Below are positions 1 through 7,223 of a DNA stretch of 20,548 bases, in pieces (the stretch's first letter is position 1; every line of letters starts with the position of its first letter). This stretch comes from JBICHM01 sp043101835 (GTDB lineage Bacteria; Planctomycetota; Phycisphaerae; Phycisphaerales; UBA1924), in contig JBICHM010000030.1 in the NCBI GenBank assembly GCA_043101835.1, positions 1 through 20,548 of the forward strand, given 5' to 3'. Both the position numbers and the translations under genes were made by a program. The notes under the pieces were generated by a model that made no database searches, was not told where the DNA came from, and saw only the letters and a program-made list of their open reading frames with translations.

Positions 1-2
1 CC

Positions 3-93
3 GCGAGCGCAGCGAGCCTCCGCAACAAGAACACGGCGAGCCCCCTCGCCGTGGCACACTTCGTCTCTCCGTCTCACCGTCTCTCCGTCTCTT
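3..93. repeat. Intergenic repeat cluster at the window's left edge
   Basis: Three repeat modules lie next to each other. Positions 3-17 carry GCGAGCGCAGCGAGC, which recurs exactly at 17143-17157 and in variant form at 6051-6065. Positions 32-53 form a 9-bp hairpin (CACGGCGAG, loop CCCC, CTCGCCGTG) followed by GCACAC. A closely related hairpin with the same trailing GGCACAC is at 6086-6114, and a reverse-oriented copy is at 17051-17076. Positions 62-93 are a near-perfect 2 x 16 bp tandem repeat built on CGTCTCTC. No gene is visible before the tRNA. Confidence 0.7.
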
Positions 94-103
94 GCCCCCC
101 CGT

Positions 104-132
104 TTGTCCCGATTCCCCCGCGCCGGTAGACT
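104..132 (+). promoter_or_regulatory. Candidate sigma70-type promoter for tRNA-Ser
   Basis: A -35-like TTGTCC (104-109) and a -10-like TAGACT (127-132) are separated by 17 bp. This would start transcription near 139, about 30 nt before the tRNA. Each box matches the consensus at 4 of 6 positions. The call rests on spacing and location only. Confidence 0.4.
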
Positions 133-170
133 CCCGACCCGCCTGGCAGCCCCGGGCGGACCCACATCCC

Positions 171-259
171 GGAGCGGTGTCCGAGAGGCTGAAGGAGCCG
201 GTTTGCTAAACCGGTGTACGGGGTAACCCGTACCGCGGGTTCGAATCCCGCCCGCTCCG
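171..259 (+). tRNA. tRNA-Ser (anticodon GCT)
   Basis: The 89-nt sequence folds as a class II tRNA. The acceptor stem GGAGCGG pairs with CCGCTCC (252-258), with discriminator G259. The anticodon stem CCGGT/ACCGG encloses the loop TTGCTAA, with anticodon GCT at 205-207 reading AGC/AGU serine codons. A long variable arm (GTACGGG..CCCGTAC type) precedes the T arm GCGGG-TTCGAAT-CCCGC. The long variable arm is the serine hallmark. CCA is not encoded. Confidence 0.97.
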
Positions 260-292
260 CTTTGCCGTCCGTTGGACGGCCGGCGGCGATCC

Positions 293-922
293 CTACCGGA
301 TCACCACATACCGCCACAGGCGCGCCACCTCGCGCTCATCCACATACTTGCCGATCTCCTTCTCGAACTGCGCCTGCGAGGTCCAGGGGCGGTACTCGTC
401 GAACTCGTGCGCCATGCGCTTCCCGACGCCGGGGATCGTCATGAACTCCGCCTCGCTCGCCGTGTTCAGGTCGAGCGGGATGAAGCAGTACTGCTTCAGG
501 CGGGCCACCTCGGCCTCGTCCACATACTTGCCGATCTCCCTGTCGAACTGCGCGAAGGAGACCCACGGGCGGTATTCCTCGAACTCATGCGCCATGCGCG
601 CGCCGACGCCGGGGATCAGCTGCATCTCCGCCTCGGTCGCCTCGTTCAGGTTGATGTGGACGAACGCCTCGCCGTACAGCGCCTCGCGCTCCATCTTGTT
701 CATACCGCGGTCGCCCAGGAAGATGTCGAAGGCGAGCGCATCGGCGAAGGGGCGCGCCTCCTCGATTGCGCCAGCGAGGTCGGCGGTCATCCCGGGCAAC
801 CCAATCAGCTGCTCCGTCGTCGCGACATTCGGATCGATCAGCCCTGTGCCGACCTGCGCCGTTGCGCTCGAACCAATCGCCATCGCGCACGCCGCGATTG
901 CCGTCATCATCATCGCCCGCAT
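293..922 (-). CDS. Secreted helix-hairpin-helix (ComEA-like) repeat protein
   Basis: This 209-aa protein starts with a likely signal peptide (about residues 1-23, MRAMMMTAIAACAMAIG then SSATAQ). The rest is made of helix-hairpin-helix modules. The last two are tandem 60-residue copies (90-149 and 150-209), each containing NxxxAxEAE, IPGVG, RMAHEF.EYRPW, then EIGKYVDE.EVARL. A more divergent module occupies about 28-89 (GLPGM). HhH modules usually contact the DNA backbone, and ComEA-type proteins bind DNA outside the membrane during uptake, but here the DNA-binding role is inferred. The ATG overlaps the stop of the upstream membrane-protein gene as TGATG, so the two are probably translationally coupled. 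It converges on tRNA-Ser 33 bp away. The module could also act in protein-protein contact. The fold assignment is firm; the function is not. Confidence 0.85.
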   Translation of the reverse strand: MRAMMMTAIAACAMAIGSSATAQVGTGLIDPNVATTEQLIGLPGMTADLAGAIEEARPFADALAFDIFLGDRGMNKMEREALYGEAFVHINLNEATEAEMQLIPGVGARMAHEFEEYRPWVSFAQFDREIGKYVDEAEVARLKQYCFIPLDLNTASEAEFMTIPGVGKRMAHEFDEYRPWTSQAQFEKEIGKYVDEREVARLWRYVVIR

Positions 923-1374
923 CACCCTGCTCCTTCCTGCATCGTCCTGCGCGCCGCGCCGGCGCCGCAGGTCGAGATGAGTCCGATCCCGCCGAGCAGC
1001 GCCATCGCGCCCGGCGCCAGCGACGGCGGCGAGGTCGCGCGCATCGACGCGACGAAGTGCTCCCACGCCGTGCCGTCGGCATCCAGCTCGCGCTGGAACT
1101 CCACATTGCTCTCGTAGTGGTACCAGAGCCCCAGCGCGCCCACGCCGACGAGCGCAAGCATCGACAGGCGCATCACGACCGTCGCCAAACGCCCGCGGCT
1201 GAAGACATCCAGCCCCAGCGCCAGCATCCCGATCCCCATCGCCACGATCGGGATCCACTGCGTCGCCATCTCCGTGTGCTCGGTGAGCAGCAGCTCCGCC
1301 CCGATGCCGAGGATCCCCAGCGCCAGCAGCGCCCGCAGCATCCAACGCATCCGATTCGCAGGCGACTCCGCCAT
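922..1374 (-). CDS. Small conserved-type membrane protein, function unknown
   Basis: This 150-aa hydrophobic protein has about four predicted membrane helices: around LLALGILGIGAELLL, WIPIVAMGIGMLALGL, LSMLALVGVGALGLW, and a last one near APGAMALLGGIGLI. Between helices 3 and 4 is a soluble stretch with YHYESNVEFQ and later PSLAPG, which looks like a conserved motif pair, but I cannot name a family. I chose ATG at 1374 over GTG at 1380 because AAGGAG lies exactly 7 nt upstream of the ATG but only 1 nt from the GTG. Its stop overlaps the start of the secreted HhH gene, so the two are probably one operon and perhaps one envelope-associated unit. It is divergent from tdk, with an 83-bp shared upstream region. 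Confidence 0.75.
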   Translation of the reverse strand: MAESPANRMRWMLRALLALGILGIGAELLLTEHTEMATQWIPIVAMGIGMLALGLDVFSRGRLATVVMRLSMLALVGVGALGLWYHYESNVEFQRELDADGTAWEHFVASMRATSPPSLAPGAMALLGGIGLISTCGAGAARRTMQEGAG

Positions 1375-1381
1375 CGGCACA

Positions 1382-1387
1382 CTCCTT
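1382..1387 (-). promoter_or_regulatory. Ribosome binding site that sets the start at 1374
   Basis: The minus strand reads AAGGAG here, 7 nt before ATG 1374. The in-frame GTG at 1380 would be only 1 nt away, so the ATG is preferred. Confidence 0.6.
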
Positions 1388-1457
1388 CTCGTGCGTGCGA
1401 GTCCAAAAGCGTATCGCGCGCGGGGCGCTGCCGCACCGATATCCTCCGCCCGACGCC

Positions 1458-2057
1458 ATGTCCCACCAGCCGGCCAGAAACCATCCTCCCCTCGGGCGCC
1501 TCGAGGTCGTCTGCGGCCCCATGTTCGCCGGCAAGACCACGCGCCTGCTCGAGCGCCTCGCCGCCGCGCAGCAGGCAGGGCGCGCCGTCATCGCCGCGAA
1601 ACCCCGCATCGACACCCGCTACCACCCCACCGACATCGTCACGCACGCGGGTCGGTCGATCTCCGCGCACACGATCGACCACCCGCGCGAGCTCGACGCC
1701 CTCGCGCGCGATGCGGCCGTCCTCGGCCTCGACGAGGCGCATTTCTTCGAAGAGGGCTTGCGCGACGCGGCGAACGCGCTCGTCAGCCGCGGCGTCACCG
1801 TCATCCTCGCCGGCCTCGACCGCACCAGCCTCAACCAGCCCTTCGGCGAGATGGGCGCACTGCTCATCGAGGCCGACGAAGTCACCAAGCTCACCGCGCC
1901 CTGCGCGGTCTGCGGGCGCCCCGCCGTGCACACGGTGCGCCTCTTCGACTCCACCGAATCCATCGTCGTCGGCGGCGAGGGCATGTTCGAGAACCGCTGC
2001 CGGGCACACCTGCACGACCCGCCGCCGAACGCGGCGAGCGTGGCGCGCAACAGCTGA
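1458..2057 (+). CDS. Thymidine kinase (TK1-like, type II)
   Basis: This 199-aa enzyme phosphorylates thymidine to dTMP with ATP in the cytoplasmic pyrimidine salvage pathway. The P-loop GPMFAGKTT is at 20-28. The KPRIDTRY segment (48-55) is typical of the family. LDEAHFF (91-97) is the Walker B motif with the catalytic Glu93. The zinc ribbon begins with CAVC and ends with ENRCRAH. The length is normal for bacterial Tdk. Most relatives have Gln where this one has His95 (DEAQFF), a mild variation. I chose ATG 1458 because the open frame upstream adds an unrelated Arg-rich extension beginning at a GTG. No Shine-Dalgarno is visible before 1458. The gene is divergent from the membrane/HhH pair and convergent with the next gene. 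Confidence 0.95.
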   Translation: MSHQPARNHPPLGRLEVVCGPMFAGKTTRLLERLAAAQQAGRAVIAAKPRIDTRYHPTDIVTHAGRSISAHTIDHPRELDALARDAAVLGLDEAHFFEEGLRDAANALVSRGVTVILAGLDRTSLNQPFGEMGALLIEADEVTKLTAPCAVCGRPAVHTVRLFDSTESIVVGGEGMFENRCRAHLHDPPPNAASVARNS

Positions 2058-2102
2058 CGCTGGCGCGCCGCCGCCGCGAGTGTCCAGTGCGCCGCGGCGT
2101 CC

Positions 2103-2789
2103 TCAGTTCGACTCCGGCCGCATCGCCCCCGCGCCGCGGCGCAGGTCGTCGCGACCCGCCGCCTGCAGGAAGCGCATCGCGCCGGCGAGCCACGACTGCG
2201 CCTCGACGCGCTCCGCCATGGCGTACAGGCGCAGACCGGCCCAGGCTCGCTGCCTGGCCGCCACACCCGCCGCGCCGGCGCCGTCAATCGACGGGTCGGC
2301 CAGCGCGCGGTCGTCGATGATGCGCCGCCCGGCCAGCGCGCCGGTGTCGATCCCCCGGCTATCGGTCGCACCGCCGCCCGCCACGGCCTCATCGTGCAGC
2401 GCGACGATCAGCGCCACCGCCATCGCCTCGCGCTGGCGCTGCGAGCGCGCCGCGAGCATCGCCGCGCCGTCAAACTCCGGCGGTGTCCAGCACTCGATGG
2501 GCCGGCGCGCGATCGAGCCGTCTTCCTGCACGATGTCGGCCCCGAGCGTACGCCACACCCAGCCGGCGCCCGGCGATCGCGCCGGATCACGCAAGCGCGC
2601 ATCGGCCAGCGCCCGTTCGACGATCTGTCGCTCCCGCTGGGCCGCGTCGAGCGATTCATTCGCACGCGCTCCGGCGGCGAGATCATCAAGACAGGAGCGC
2701 ACACACTCGCGCAGCGACGCCATGCGCCACGCCGGCGCCGCGTCCACGAACGCGCGGAACTCCTGCACTGTCCCCGGAAGATCCTGCAT
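2103..2789 (-). CDS. Hypothetical protein, 228 aa, unrecognised
   Basis: This is a soluble, Ala/Arg-rich, mostly helical-looking protein with no signal peptide or membrane segment. A more specific-looking central stretch (about residues 76-106) contains GAGWVWRTLGADIV and RRPIECWTPPEFDG. The C-terminal half is helical (QRQREAMAVALIVALHDE; AWAGLRLYAMAERVEAQSWLAGAMRFL). I do not recognise a family. The frame is supported by a GAGGGG ribosome binding site about 6 nt before the ATG, by the placement 45 bp from the convergent tdk stop, and by an amino-acid pattern more protein-like than the overlapping frames. It could be a lineage-restricted planctomycete protein. Confidence 0.65.
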   Translation of the reverse strand: MQDLPGTVQEFRAFVDAAPAWRMASLRECVRSCLDDLAAGARANESLDAAQRERQIVERALADARLRDPARSPGAGWVWRTLGADIVQEDGSIARRPIECWTPPEFDGAAMLAARSQRQREAMAVALIVALHDEAVAGGGATDSRGIDTGALAGRRIIDDRALADPSIDGAGAAGVAARQRAWAGLRLYAMAERVEAQSWLAGAMRFLQAAGRDDLRRGAGAMRPESN

Positions 2790-3144
2790 CGGCCCCCTCG
2801 ATTCCCTGTGTCTCTCGCTCGCTCAGGCGCGAATGACGCCGCGGGGCTGTTCGGCTCCGGCGCGTCGGTGGTTTCTACCGGGTTGCAACTCCCCGGTGGC
2901 GGAGACGACGCGATGTTCACATCTTCCTCACCCGATAACCACGCCCGGCGCCGCCGGATAACCCCCTGTGTTTATTGGACCAGTGACAACAAGGTCCCGG
3001 AACCATCGCGCCGGCGCGCCGACGCCGTCGAGGCTGATCGTCCGCGACCCGACCCGCCGATCGCTTCGGGGTCGGGCGAGCGGCGCCCGAGACACACCGG
3101 GGCACACCCCCCGACCCGTTCACCCACACATGCGGAGCACAATC
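2790..3144. other. 355-bp divergent intergenic region
   Basis: This space separates the unknown minus-strand gene from the B12-fold gene. I see no ORF with coding character. It holds two GATAACC copies (2934-2940 and 2958-2964) flanking a GGCGCC core, and a GGACC..GGTCC inverted repeat near 2979-3000. No convincing -35/-10 pair was found. Confidence 0.35.
3134..3137 (+). promoter_or_regulatory. Ribosome binding site that sets the GTG start at 3145
   Basis: GGAG stands 7 nt before GTG 3145. The alternative ATG at 3130 lies upstream of this site and has no comparable motif, so GTG is the better start. Confidence 0.6.
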
Positions 3145-3849
3145 GTGAGCCGAGAGATCCTTCACGAACGCCTCTTCGAGGCGCTCATCAGCGGCGACCG
3201 CCCCGCGGCCCGCCAGGTCGTCGATGACTGCCTGAAAGACGGCGTCGCCAGCGAGCAGCTCGTCACCGACCTGCTCTGGCCCGTCTACGAGCAGATTGAG
3301 AACTTCCACCGCGCCGACAAGCTCACCAACCTCGCCCACCACATGGGCACGCGCCTCCTGCGCGTGCTCGTCGACCAGGCGGCGCAGGGCTTCACGCGCA
3401 GCGCCTCGCGCGACCGGCGCGTCTTCGCCGTCTGCGGGCCCACCGACTCCGACGAGCTCGGCGCCCAGATCGCCGTCGACCTGCTCGAGTCCGACGGCTA
3501 CGAGGTCACCTTTGCCGCCGGCGGCATCGCGCCCGACGAGGTGCTCGCGCATGTGCAGCAGGAGCGCCCCGAGGTGCTGCTGCTCTTCGCGAGCGCGCCG
3601 AGCGACCTGCCCGGCATCCGCTGGCTCATCGACACGATCCGCGAGATCGGCGCCTGCGACGGCGTGCAGATCGTCGTCGGCGGCGGCGTCTTCACCCGCG
3701 CCGACGGCCTCGCCGAGGAAATCGGCGCCGACCTCTGGGCCAAGCACCCCCTCGAACTCCTGCGCGTCATGACCCAGCAGCCCGAGCGCCGCGCGCCCGC
3801 CGAGCAGCGCACGGTCGGACGCAACAAGCAGAAGCGCAACGCAGCCTGA
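3145..3849 (+). CDS. Cobalamin-binding-fold protein without the usual His ligand
   Basis: This 234-aa protein is built like stand-alone B12-binding modules. A helical cap (about 4-80) is followed by a Rossmann-like domain (about 92-210). VFAVCGPTDSDELGAQIAVDLLE corresponds to the DxHxxG loop region, and later motifs are LLLFASAPSDLPG and IVVGGGVF. The signature position reads D101-S-D103-E-L-G106, so the cobalt-coordinating His is Asp103. The cap has F54-x9-A-H65 where CarH-type photoreceptors have W-x9-E-H. No helix-turn-helix or catalytic domain is attached. It may bind cobalamin base-on, bind another ligand such as heme, or act as a protein partner. The tail after about 212 is basic and probably disordered. 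A strong terminator follows, so it seems to be transcribed alone or as the last gene. Confidence 0.85.
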   Translation: MSREILHERLFEALISGDRPAARQVVDDCLKDGVASEQLVTDLLWPVYEQIENFHRADKLTNLAHHMGTRLLRVLVDQAAQGFTRSASRDRRVFAVCGPTDSDELGAQIAVDLLESDGYEVTFAAGGIAPDEVLAHVQQERPEVLLLFASAPSDLPGIRWLIDTIREIGACDGVQIVVGGGVFTRADGLAEEIGADLWAKHPLELLRVMTQQPERRAPAEQRTVGRNKQKRNAA

Positions 3850-3894
3850 CGCCGGCGACCTCCTTCCGCCGACATCCACAAAGTTCCTCAGGTG

Positions 3895-3937
3895 ACGGGC
3901 CCGCCCCCTGGTTGCGAAGGGGCGGGCCCGTTGTGTT
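3895..3937 (+). terminator. Rho-independent terminator after the B12-fold gene
   Basis: A perfect 13-bp GC-rich stem (3895-3907 with 3919-3931) and an 11-nt loop are followed by TTGTGTT. It begins 45 bp past the stop of the B12-fold gene. Confidence 0.85.
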
Positions 3938-3942
3938 CGTGG

Positions 3943-3981
3943 GGCGGCGCCGACCTCGGCCTGCTGCTCGGCACATGGGGG
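3943..3981 (+). pseudogene. Orphan fragment coding a dockerin-like C-terminal motif
   Basis: Between the terminator and the next gene, one frame reads GGADLGLLLGTWG. This matches the C-terminal dockerin-like motif of the next gene (5905-5940) and of the gene ending at 20156. The first 18 nt (GGCGCCGACCTCGGCCTG, 3946-3963) are identical to 5905-5922. There is no calcium-loop half (NGDG) before it and no start codon of its own in a credible gene. It looks like the surviving 3' end of a lost or recombined dockerin gene, or a module left by recombination. Confidence 0.65.
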
Positions 3982-4098
3982 CATGCCCGGAGCGCACCGC
4001 CGCGCTCCCTGTTTTCTACGGGTTTTTCCTACCGGCGACCCCCGCCGATCCCCTACCTTGCACCCTTGGTCAGAAACCCGAGGGAGGGGAGACAACCC

Positions 4099-5952
4099 AT
4101 GCAGCATCACCTGCTCCGCGCCGGCGCCATCGTCATCGCCGCCGGTCTTGCGTGCGCCGCCGCGCCCGGTGCCCGCGCCCAGTGCGACATCCTGAACCCG
4201 CCCGCGCCGGCCGATGAACCCGACGACGCCTTCATCGACGCCAACGGCGACGGCATCGACGGCATGGCCTGCGGGCCGATATTCGTCTCCCCCACCGGCG
4301 CCGACAGCAATATCGGCACGATGATGGCGCCGATGCGCACCGTGCAGGCCGCGATCCTCGCCGCCGCGTCCTTCTCGCCGCCCCGCGATGTCTATGTCTC
4401 GCGCGGCACATACTCCGAGACCATCGAACTCCGCGGCGGCGTGCGCGTCTTCGGCGGCTACGACGAAGCGCTCAACTGGCAGCGCGATGCGTCCTACACC
4501 ACGACCATCGCCGGCGCAGCCACCGCCATCTACGCGCAGCAGCTCGATGTCCCCGCGCGCCTCGACCGCATCACCATCACCAGCGCCACGCCCAGCGCGC
4601 CGGGCGCCGACTCCGTCGGCATCCTCGCGCGCAGCAACACCGCCGAACTGCAGGTCACCAGCGGCCGATTCATCATCGGCGACGGGGCCAACGGCGCCGT
4701 CGGACAGAACGGCGCCCCCGGACCCAACGGCGGCTCGGGCGCCAACGGCGGCCCCGGCGACGGCGACAACGACACCGCGCCCGGACCCGGCGGCGGCGCG
4801 GGCGCCAGCGCCGCCGGATTCCCCGGTGGCGTCGGCGGAACCGGCGGCGCTGAGCCGACCTTCAACGGCCAACCCGGCGCGCCCGGCGCCTCGGGCGGCG
4901 GGATGGGCGGCTCCGGCGGCGCCGGCGGCAACACCGGCGCCAACAGCTCGCCCGGCGGCTCCGGCGCCCACGGCGCGCCCGGCAACCACGGCCCTAGCGC
5001 CGGCGCCATCTACCAGGCCGGCCAACCCGGAACCGGCGGCGCCGCCGGGCGCGGCGGCGGGGGCGGCGGCGGAGGCGGCGGCCAGGAAGGCCCCTTCGTC
5101 ACCGACGGCTCCGGCAACGGCGGCGGCGGGGGCGGCGGCGCAGGGGGCGGCGGCCTGCCCGGCATCGGCGGCGGATTCGGCGGCTCCTCGATCGCCATCC
5201 TCGCGCGCGATGGCGATGTCAGCGCCACCGACAGCAACTTCACCATCGGCCACGCCGGCGACGGCGGGCGCGGCGGCCTCGGCGGCCCCGGCGGATCCGG
5301 CGGATCCGGCGGCTTTGGCGCTGCCTTCGACATCAACGATGTCGGGCGCGGCGGCAACGGCGGGCCCGGCGGCAACGGCGGCCCCGGTGGCGACGGCGGC
5401 GGCGGCGCGGGTGGCAACTCCCTCGGCGTCTACGCCTTCAGCACGATCCGCTCCACCATCACCACCGCCGGCAGCGCGTTCTTCCTCGGCACGCCCGGCG
5501 CCGGCGGCGGCGGCTCGCTCGGAACCGGCGTCAACGGCGTCGCACAGGATGTCTACTTCGACACCGCCGCGCCCCCCGTGCCCGCCGGCCTCGCACCCCT
5601 CGGCGTCCACGCGCGCATCGTCACCAGCGAGAGCACGCCCAGCGCACCGACGCCCGCGCTCGTCGGCGAAGCAGACCTCGCCGACACTCACGACATCATC
5701 GTCACCGCCCAGCCTTCGTTCGGCAGCGCGGTGAGCGACGGAACCAACCTCACCTATACGCCCAACCCCGGCTTCGTCGGCGTGGACTTCTTCCCCATCC
5801 GAGCCATCGACCCGACGCAGCAGGTCGCCCTCGGCTTCGCCGTCGTCATCGTCACCGGCGCGCCCCCGTGCCCCGGCGACCTCAACGGCGACGGCCAGGT
5901 CGACGGCGCCGACCTCGGCCTGTTGCTGGGGTTCTGGGGCCCGTGCCCGTAA
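4099..5952 (+). CDS. Secreted Gly-rich beta-helix protein with GC-type dockerin-like C-terminus
   Basis: This 617-aa protein has a clear signal peptide (1-28, ending GARAQ). Next comes a beta-helix opening segment: FVSPTGADSNIGT (62-74) then APMRTVQAAI, typical of DUF1565/pectate-lyase-like parallel beta-helices, with VFGGYD near 116. Residues about 195-440 are a Gly/Asn/Ala-rich low-complexity region (GGNGGPGGNGGPGG style). A small Ig/cadherin-like piece follows (NLTYTPNPGFVGVDFFPIRA). The last 27 residues hold DLNGDGQVDGADLGLLL, a single calcium-loop dockerin-like motif common on Phycisphaerae secreted proteins and probably a surface-sorting or anchoring tag. The ATG is set by GGAG 7 nt upstream; the frame extends further 5' but only through the terminator. 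Neighbours: the B12-fold gene is upstream behind a terminator, and mdh converges. A structural or adhesive surface role is inferred. Confidence 0.9.
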   Translation: MQHHLLRAGAIVIAAGLACAAAPGARAQCDILNPPAPADEPDDAFIDANGDGIDGMACGPIFVSPTGADSNIGTMMAPMRTVQAAILAAASFSPPRDVYVSRGTYSETIELRGGVRVFGGYDEALNWQRDASYTTTIAGAATAIYAQQLDVPARLDRITITSATPSAPGADSVGILARSNTAELQVTSGRFIIGDGANGAVGQNGAPGPNGGSGANGGPGDGDNDTAPGPGGGAGASAAGFPGGVGGTGGAEPTFNGQPGAPGASGGGMGGSGGAGGNTGANSSPGGSGAHGAPGNHGPSAGAIYQAGQPGTGGAAGRGGGGGGGGGGQEGPFVTDGSGNGGGGGGGAGGGGLPGIGGGFGGSSIAILARDGDVSATDSNFTIGHAGDGGRGGLGGPGGSGGSGGFGAAFDINDVGRGGNGGPGGNGGPGGDGGGGAGGNSLGVYAFSTIRSTITTAGSAFFLGTPGAGGGGSLGTGVNGVAQDVYFDTAAPPVPAGLAPLGVHARIVTSESTPSAPTPALVGEADLADTHDIIVTAQPSFGSAVSDGTNLTYTPNPGFVGVDFFPIRAIDPTQQVALGFAVVIVTGAPPCPGDLNGDGQVDGADLGLLLGFWGPCP

Positions 5953-6000
5953 GCGATCGCCTTCGCGCCGCGGGCGCCCGCTCGTGTGAATCCGCCATCT

Positions 6001-6065
6001 GCTCCCTCTCCCGCACTGCGGGAGAGGGCTGGGGTGAGGGTTCTGACATTGTGAGCGCAGCGAAC
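6001..6065. repeat. Dispersed intergenic palindrome and GAGCGCAGCGA module
   Basis: Positions 6004-6028 are a 12-bp-arm palindrome (CCCTCTCCCGCA, C, TGCGGGAGAGGG) followed by CTGGGGTGAGGG. A degenerate relative is at 8839-8870, and a similar palindrome is at 17080-17100. The variant GTGAGCGCAGCGAAC at 6051-6065 matches the module at 3-17 and 17143-17157. The palindrome lies between convergent genes and may help end transcription of the dockerin gene. Confidence 0.65.
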
Positions 6066-6076
6066 TGCCTCACCCA

Positions 6077-6114
6077 AAATGAAAACCACGGCGAGCAAGC
6101 TCGCCGTGGCACAC
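6077..6114 (-). terminator. Terminator hairpin of mdh, also a dispersed repeat copy
   Basis: The 10-bp stem CCACGGCGAG / CTCGCCGTGG (6086-6109, loop CAAG) is followed on the minus strand by TTTTCATTTT, as in a rho-independent terminator, about 35 bp past the mdh stop. The hairpin plus GGCACAC belongs to the same family as 32-59 and the reverse copy at 17051-17076. Confidence 0.65.
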
Positions 6115-6144
6115 GATCAATTCGTCTCTTCGCGTCTTCCGAAA

Positions 6145-7095
6145 CTACGCCAGCTCAGGGAACAGATCGCGAACGACCTTCACCAGGTCCTTCACATGGC
6201 TGATGGACTCGTCCATCAGCTTCTTCTCGCCGCCGTCGAGGTCGATCTCGATCACCTTCTCGACGCCCTTCGTGCCGAGCACGCAGGGGACGCCGACGAA
6301 GTAGCCGCCCACGCCGTACTCGTTCTCGCAGTACGCGGCGCAGGGGAGGATGCGCTTCTTGTCCTTGATGATCGCCTCGGCCATCTGCACCGAGCCGCTC
6401 GCCGGCGCGTAGTAGGCGCTCGTGCCCATGAGCTTCACGATCTCGCCGCCGCCGACCTTCGCGCGCTCCACGCACGCCGTGATCGTCGCCTCGTCGAGCA
6501 GCTGGCTCACCGGGATGCCGTGCACGCTCGTGTAGCGCGGCAGCGGCACCATGTCGTCGCCGTGGCCGCCGAGCAGCAGCGCGCTCACGTCCTCGATCGA
6601 GCAACCGATCGCCTGCGCAATGAACGTGCGGAAGCGCGCCACATCCAGCGCGCCGGCCTGGCCGACGATCCGGTTCGTCGGGAAGCCCGTCGCCTTCCAC
6701 GCCGTGTAGACCATCGCGTCCAGCGGGTTGCTCACGAGGATCACGATCGAGTCCGGCGCGTGCTTCGCGATGTTCTCGCTCACGCTCTTGACGATCTTCA
6801 CATTCGTCTGGATCAGGTCGTCGCGGCTCATGCCCGGCTTGCGCGGCAGGCCCGCCGTCACGATCACCACATCGCTGCCGGCGATGTCGGTGTAATCGCT
6901 CGTGCCCGTCACCATCGAATCGAACCGCTCGATCGGCCCGCAGCAGAGCAGGTCCAGCGCCTTGCCCTGGGCGACGCCCTCCTTGTCGGGGATGTCCAGC
7001 AGGACGATGTCGCCGAGTTCCTTCGCCGCCGCCCAGTGGGCGCACGTGGCGCCGACGTTTCCGGCGCCGATGACGCTGATCTTCGCGCGCTGCAT
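6145..7095 (-). CDS. Malate dehydrogenase (LDH-like MDH)
   Basis: This 316-aa cytoplasmic enzyme interconverts malate and oxaloacetate with NAD in the TCA cycle. The dinucleotide loop is GAGNVG (10-15), with Asp34 at the end of the second strand (VLLD), favouring NAD over NADP. Substrate arginines are R85 and R91 in GLPRKPGMSRDDL; Arg at the first position marks MDH rather than lactate dehydrogenase. VSNPLDAM (122-129), D152-VAR155 and the catalytic H179 (GGHGDDM) are all present. Its length and motif order match the MDH type related to lactate dehydrogenases. GAGAGG precedes the ATG by 9 nt. It is a single gene that ends in a repeat-derived terminator shared with the convergent dockerin gene. 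Confidence 0.97.
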   Translation of the reverse strand: MQRAKISVIGAGNVGATCAHWAAAKELGDIVLLDIPDKEGVAQGKALDLLCCGPIERFDSMVTGTSDYTDIAGSDVVIVTAGLPRKPGMSRDDLIQTNVKIVKSVSENIAKHAPDSIVILVSNPLDAMVYTAWKATGFPTNRIVGQAGALDVARFRTFIAQAIGCSIEDVSALLLGGHGDDMVPLPRYTSVHGIPVSQLLDEATITACVERAKVGGGEIVKLMGTSAYYAPASGSVQMAEAIIKDKKRILPCAAYCENEYGVGGYFVGVPCVLGTKGVEKVIEIDLDGGEKKLMDESISHVKDLVKVVRDLFPELA

Positions 7096-7185
7096 GCTCG
7101 CTGCCTCTCTCGATTGCTCGGGTGCGTGTTCGGTTCGATCACACCCCGCTGCGCCGACGATGCCGGCCGGCGGAAACGGGCGAGC

Positions 7186-7214
7186 AGTCTAGCGACCGCC
7201 CCCGGCCCCGGCAG
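7186..7214 (-). promoter_or_regulatory. Possible mdh promoter
   Basis: On the minus strand, TAGACT (7186-7191) sits 17 bp from CTGCCG (7209-7214), about 90 nt upstream of the mdh start. The -10 hexamer is identical to the one proposed for tRNA-Ser at 127-132. The -35 match is weak. Confidence 0.25.
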
Positions 7215-7223
7215 CGGCGCACG

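Noticed and set aside
2058..2102. Terminator between tdk and the convergent gene
   Set aside because: Only an imperfect GC-rich inverted repeat, with no T-run on either strand.
766..2961. 731-aa open frame on the plus strand
   Set aside because: It crosses two minus-strand genes and overlaps tdk out of frame, with an Arg/Ser/Pro-rich composition.
4681..5420. CRISPR-like or tandem-repeat array
   Set aside because: The repetition is codon-level Gly-rich coding sequence in one open frame, without regular spacers.
2917..5691. 924-aa open frame on the minus strand
   Set aside because: It runs antisense to the B12-fold gene and the dockerin gene. Its Ala/Gly/Asp-rich, motif-free translation is a shadow of GC-rich coding DNA.
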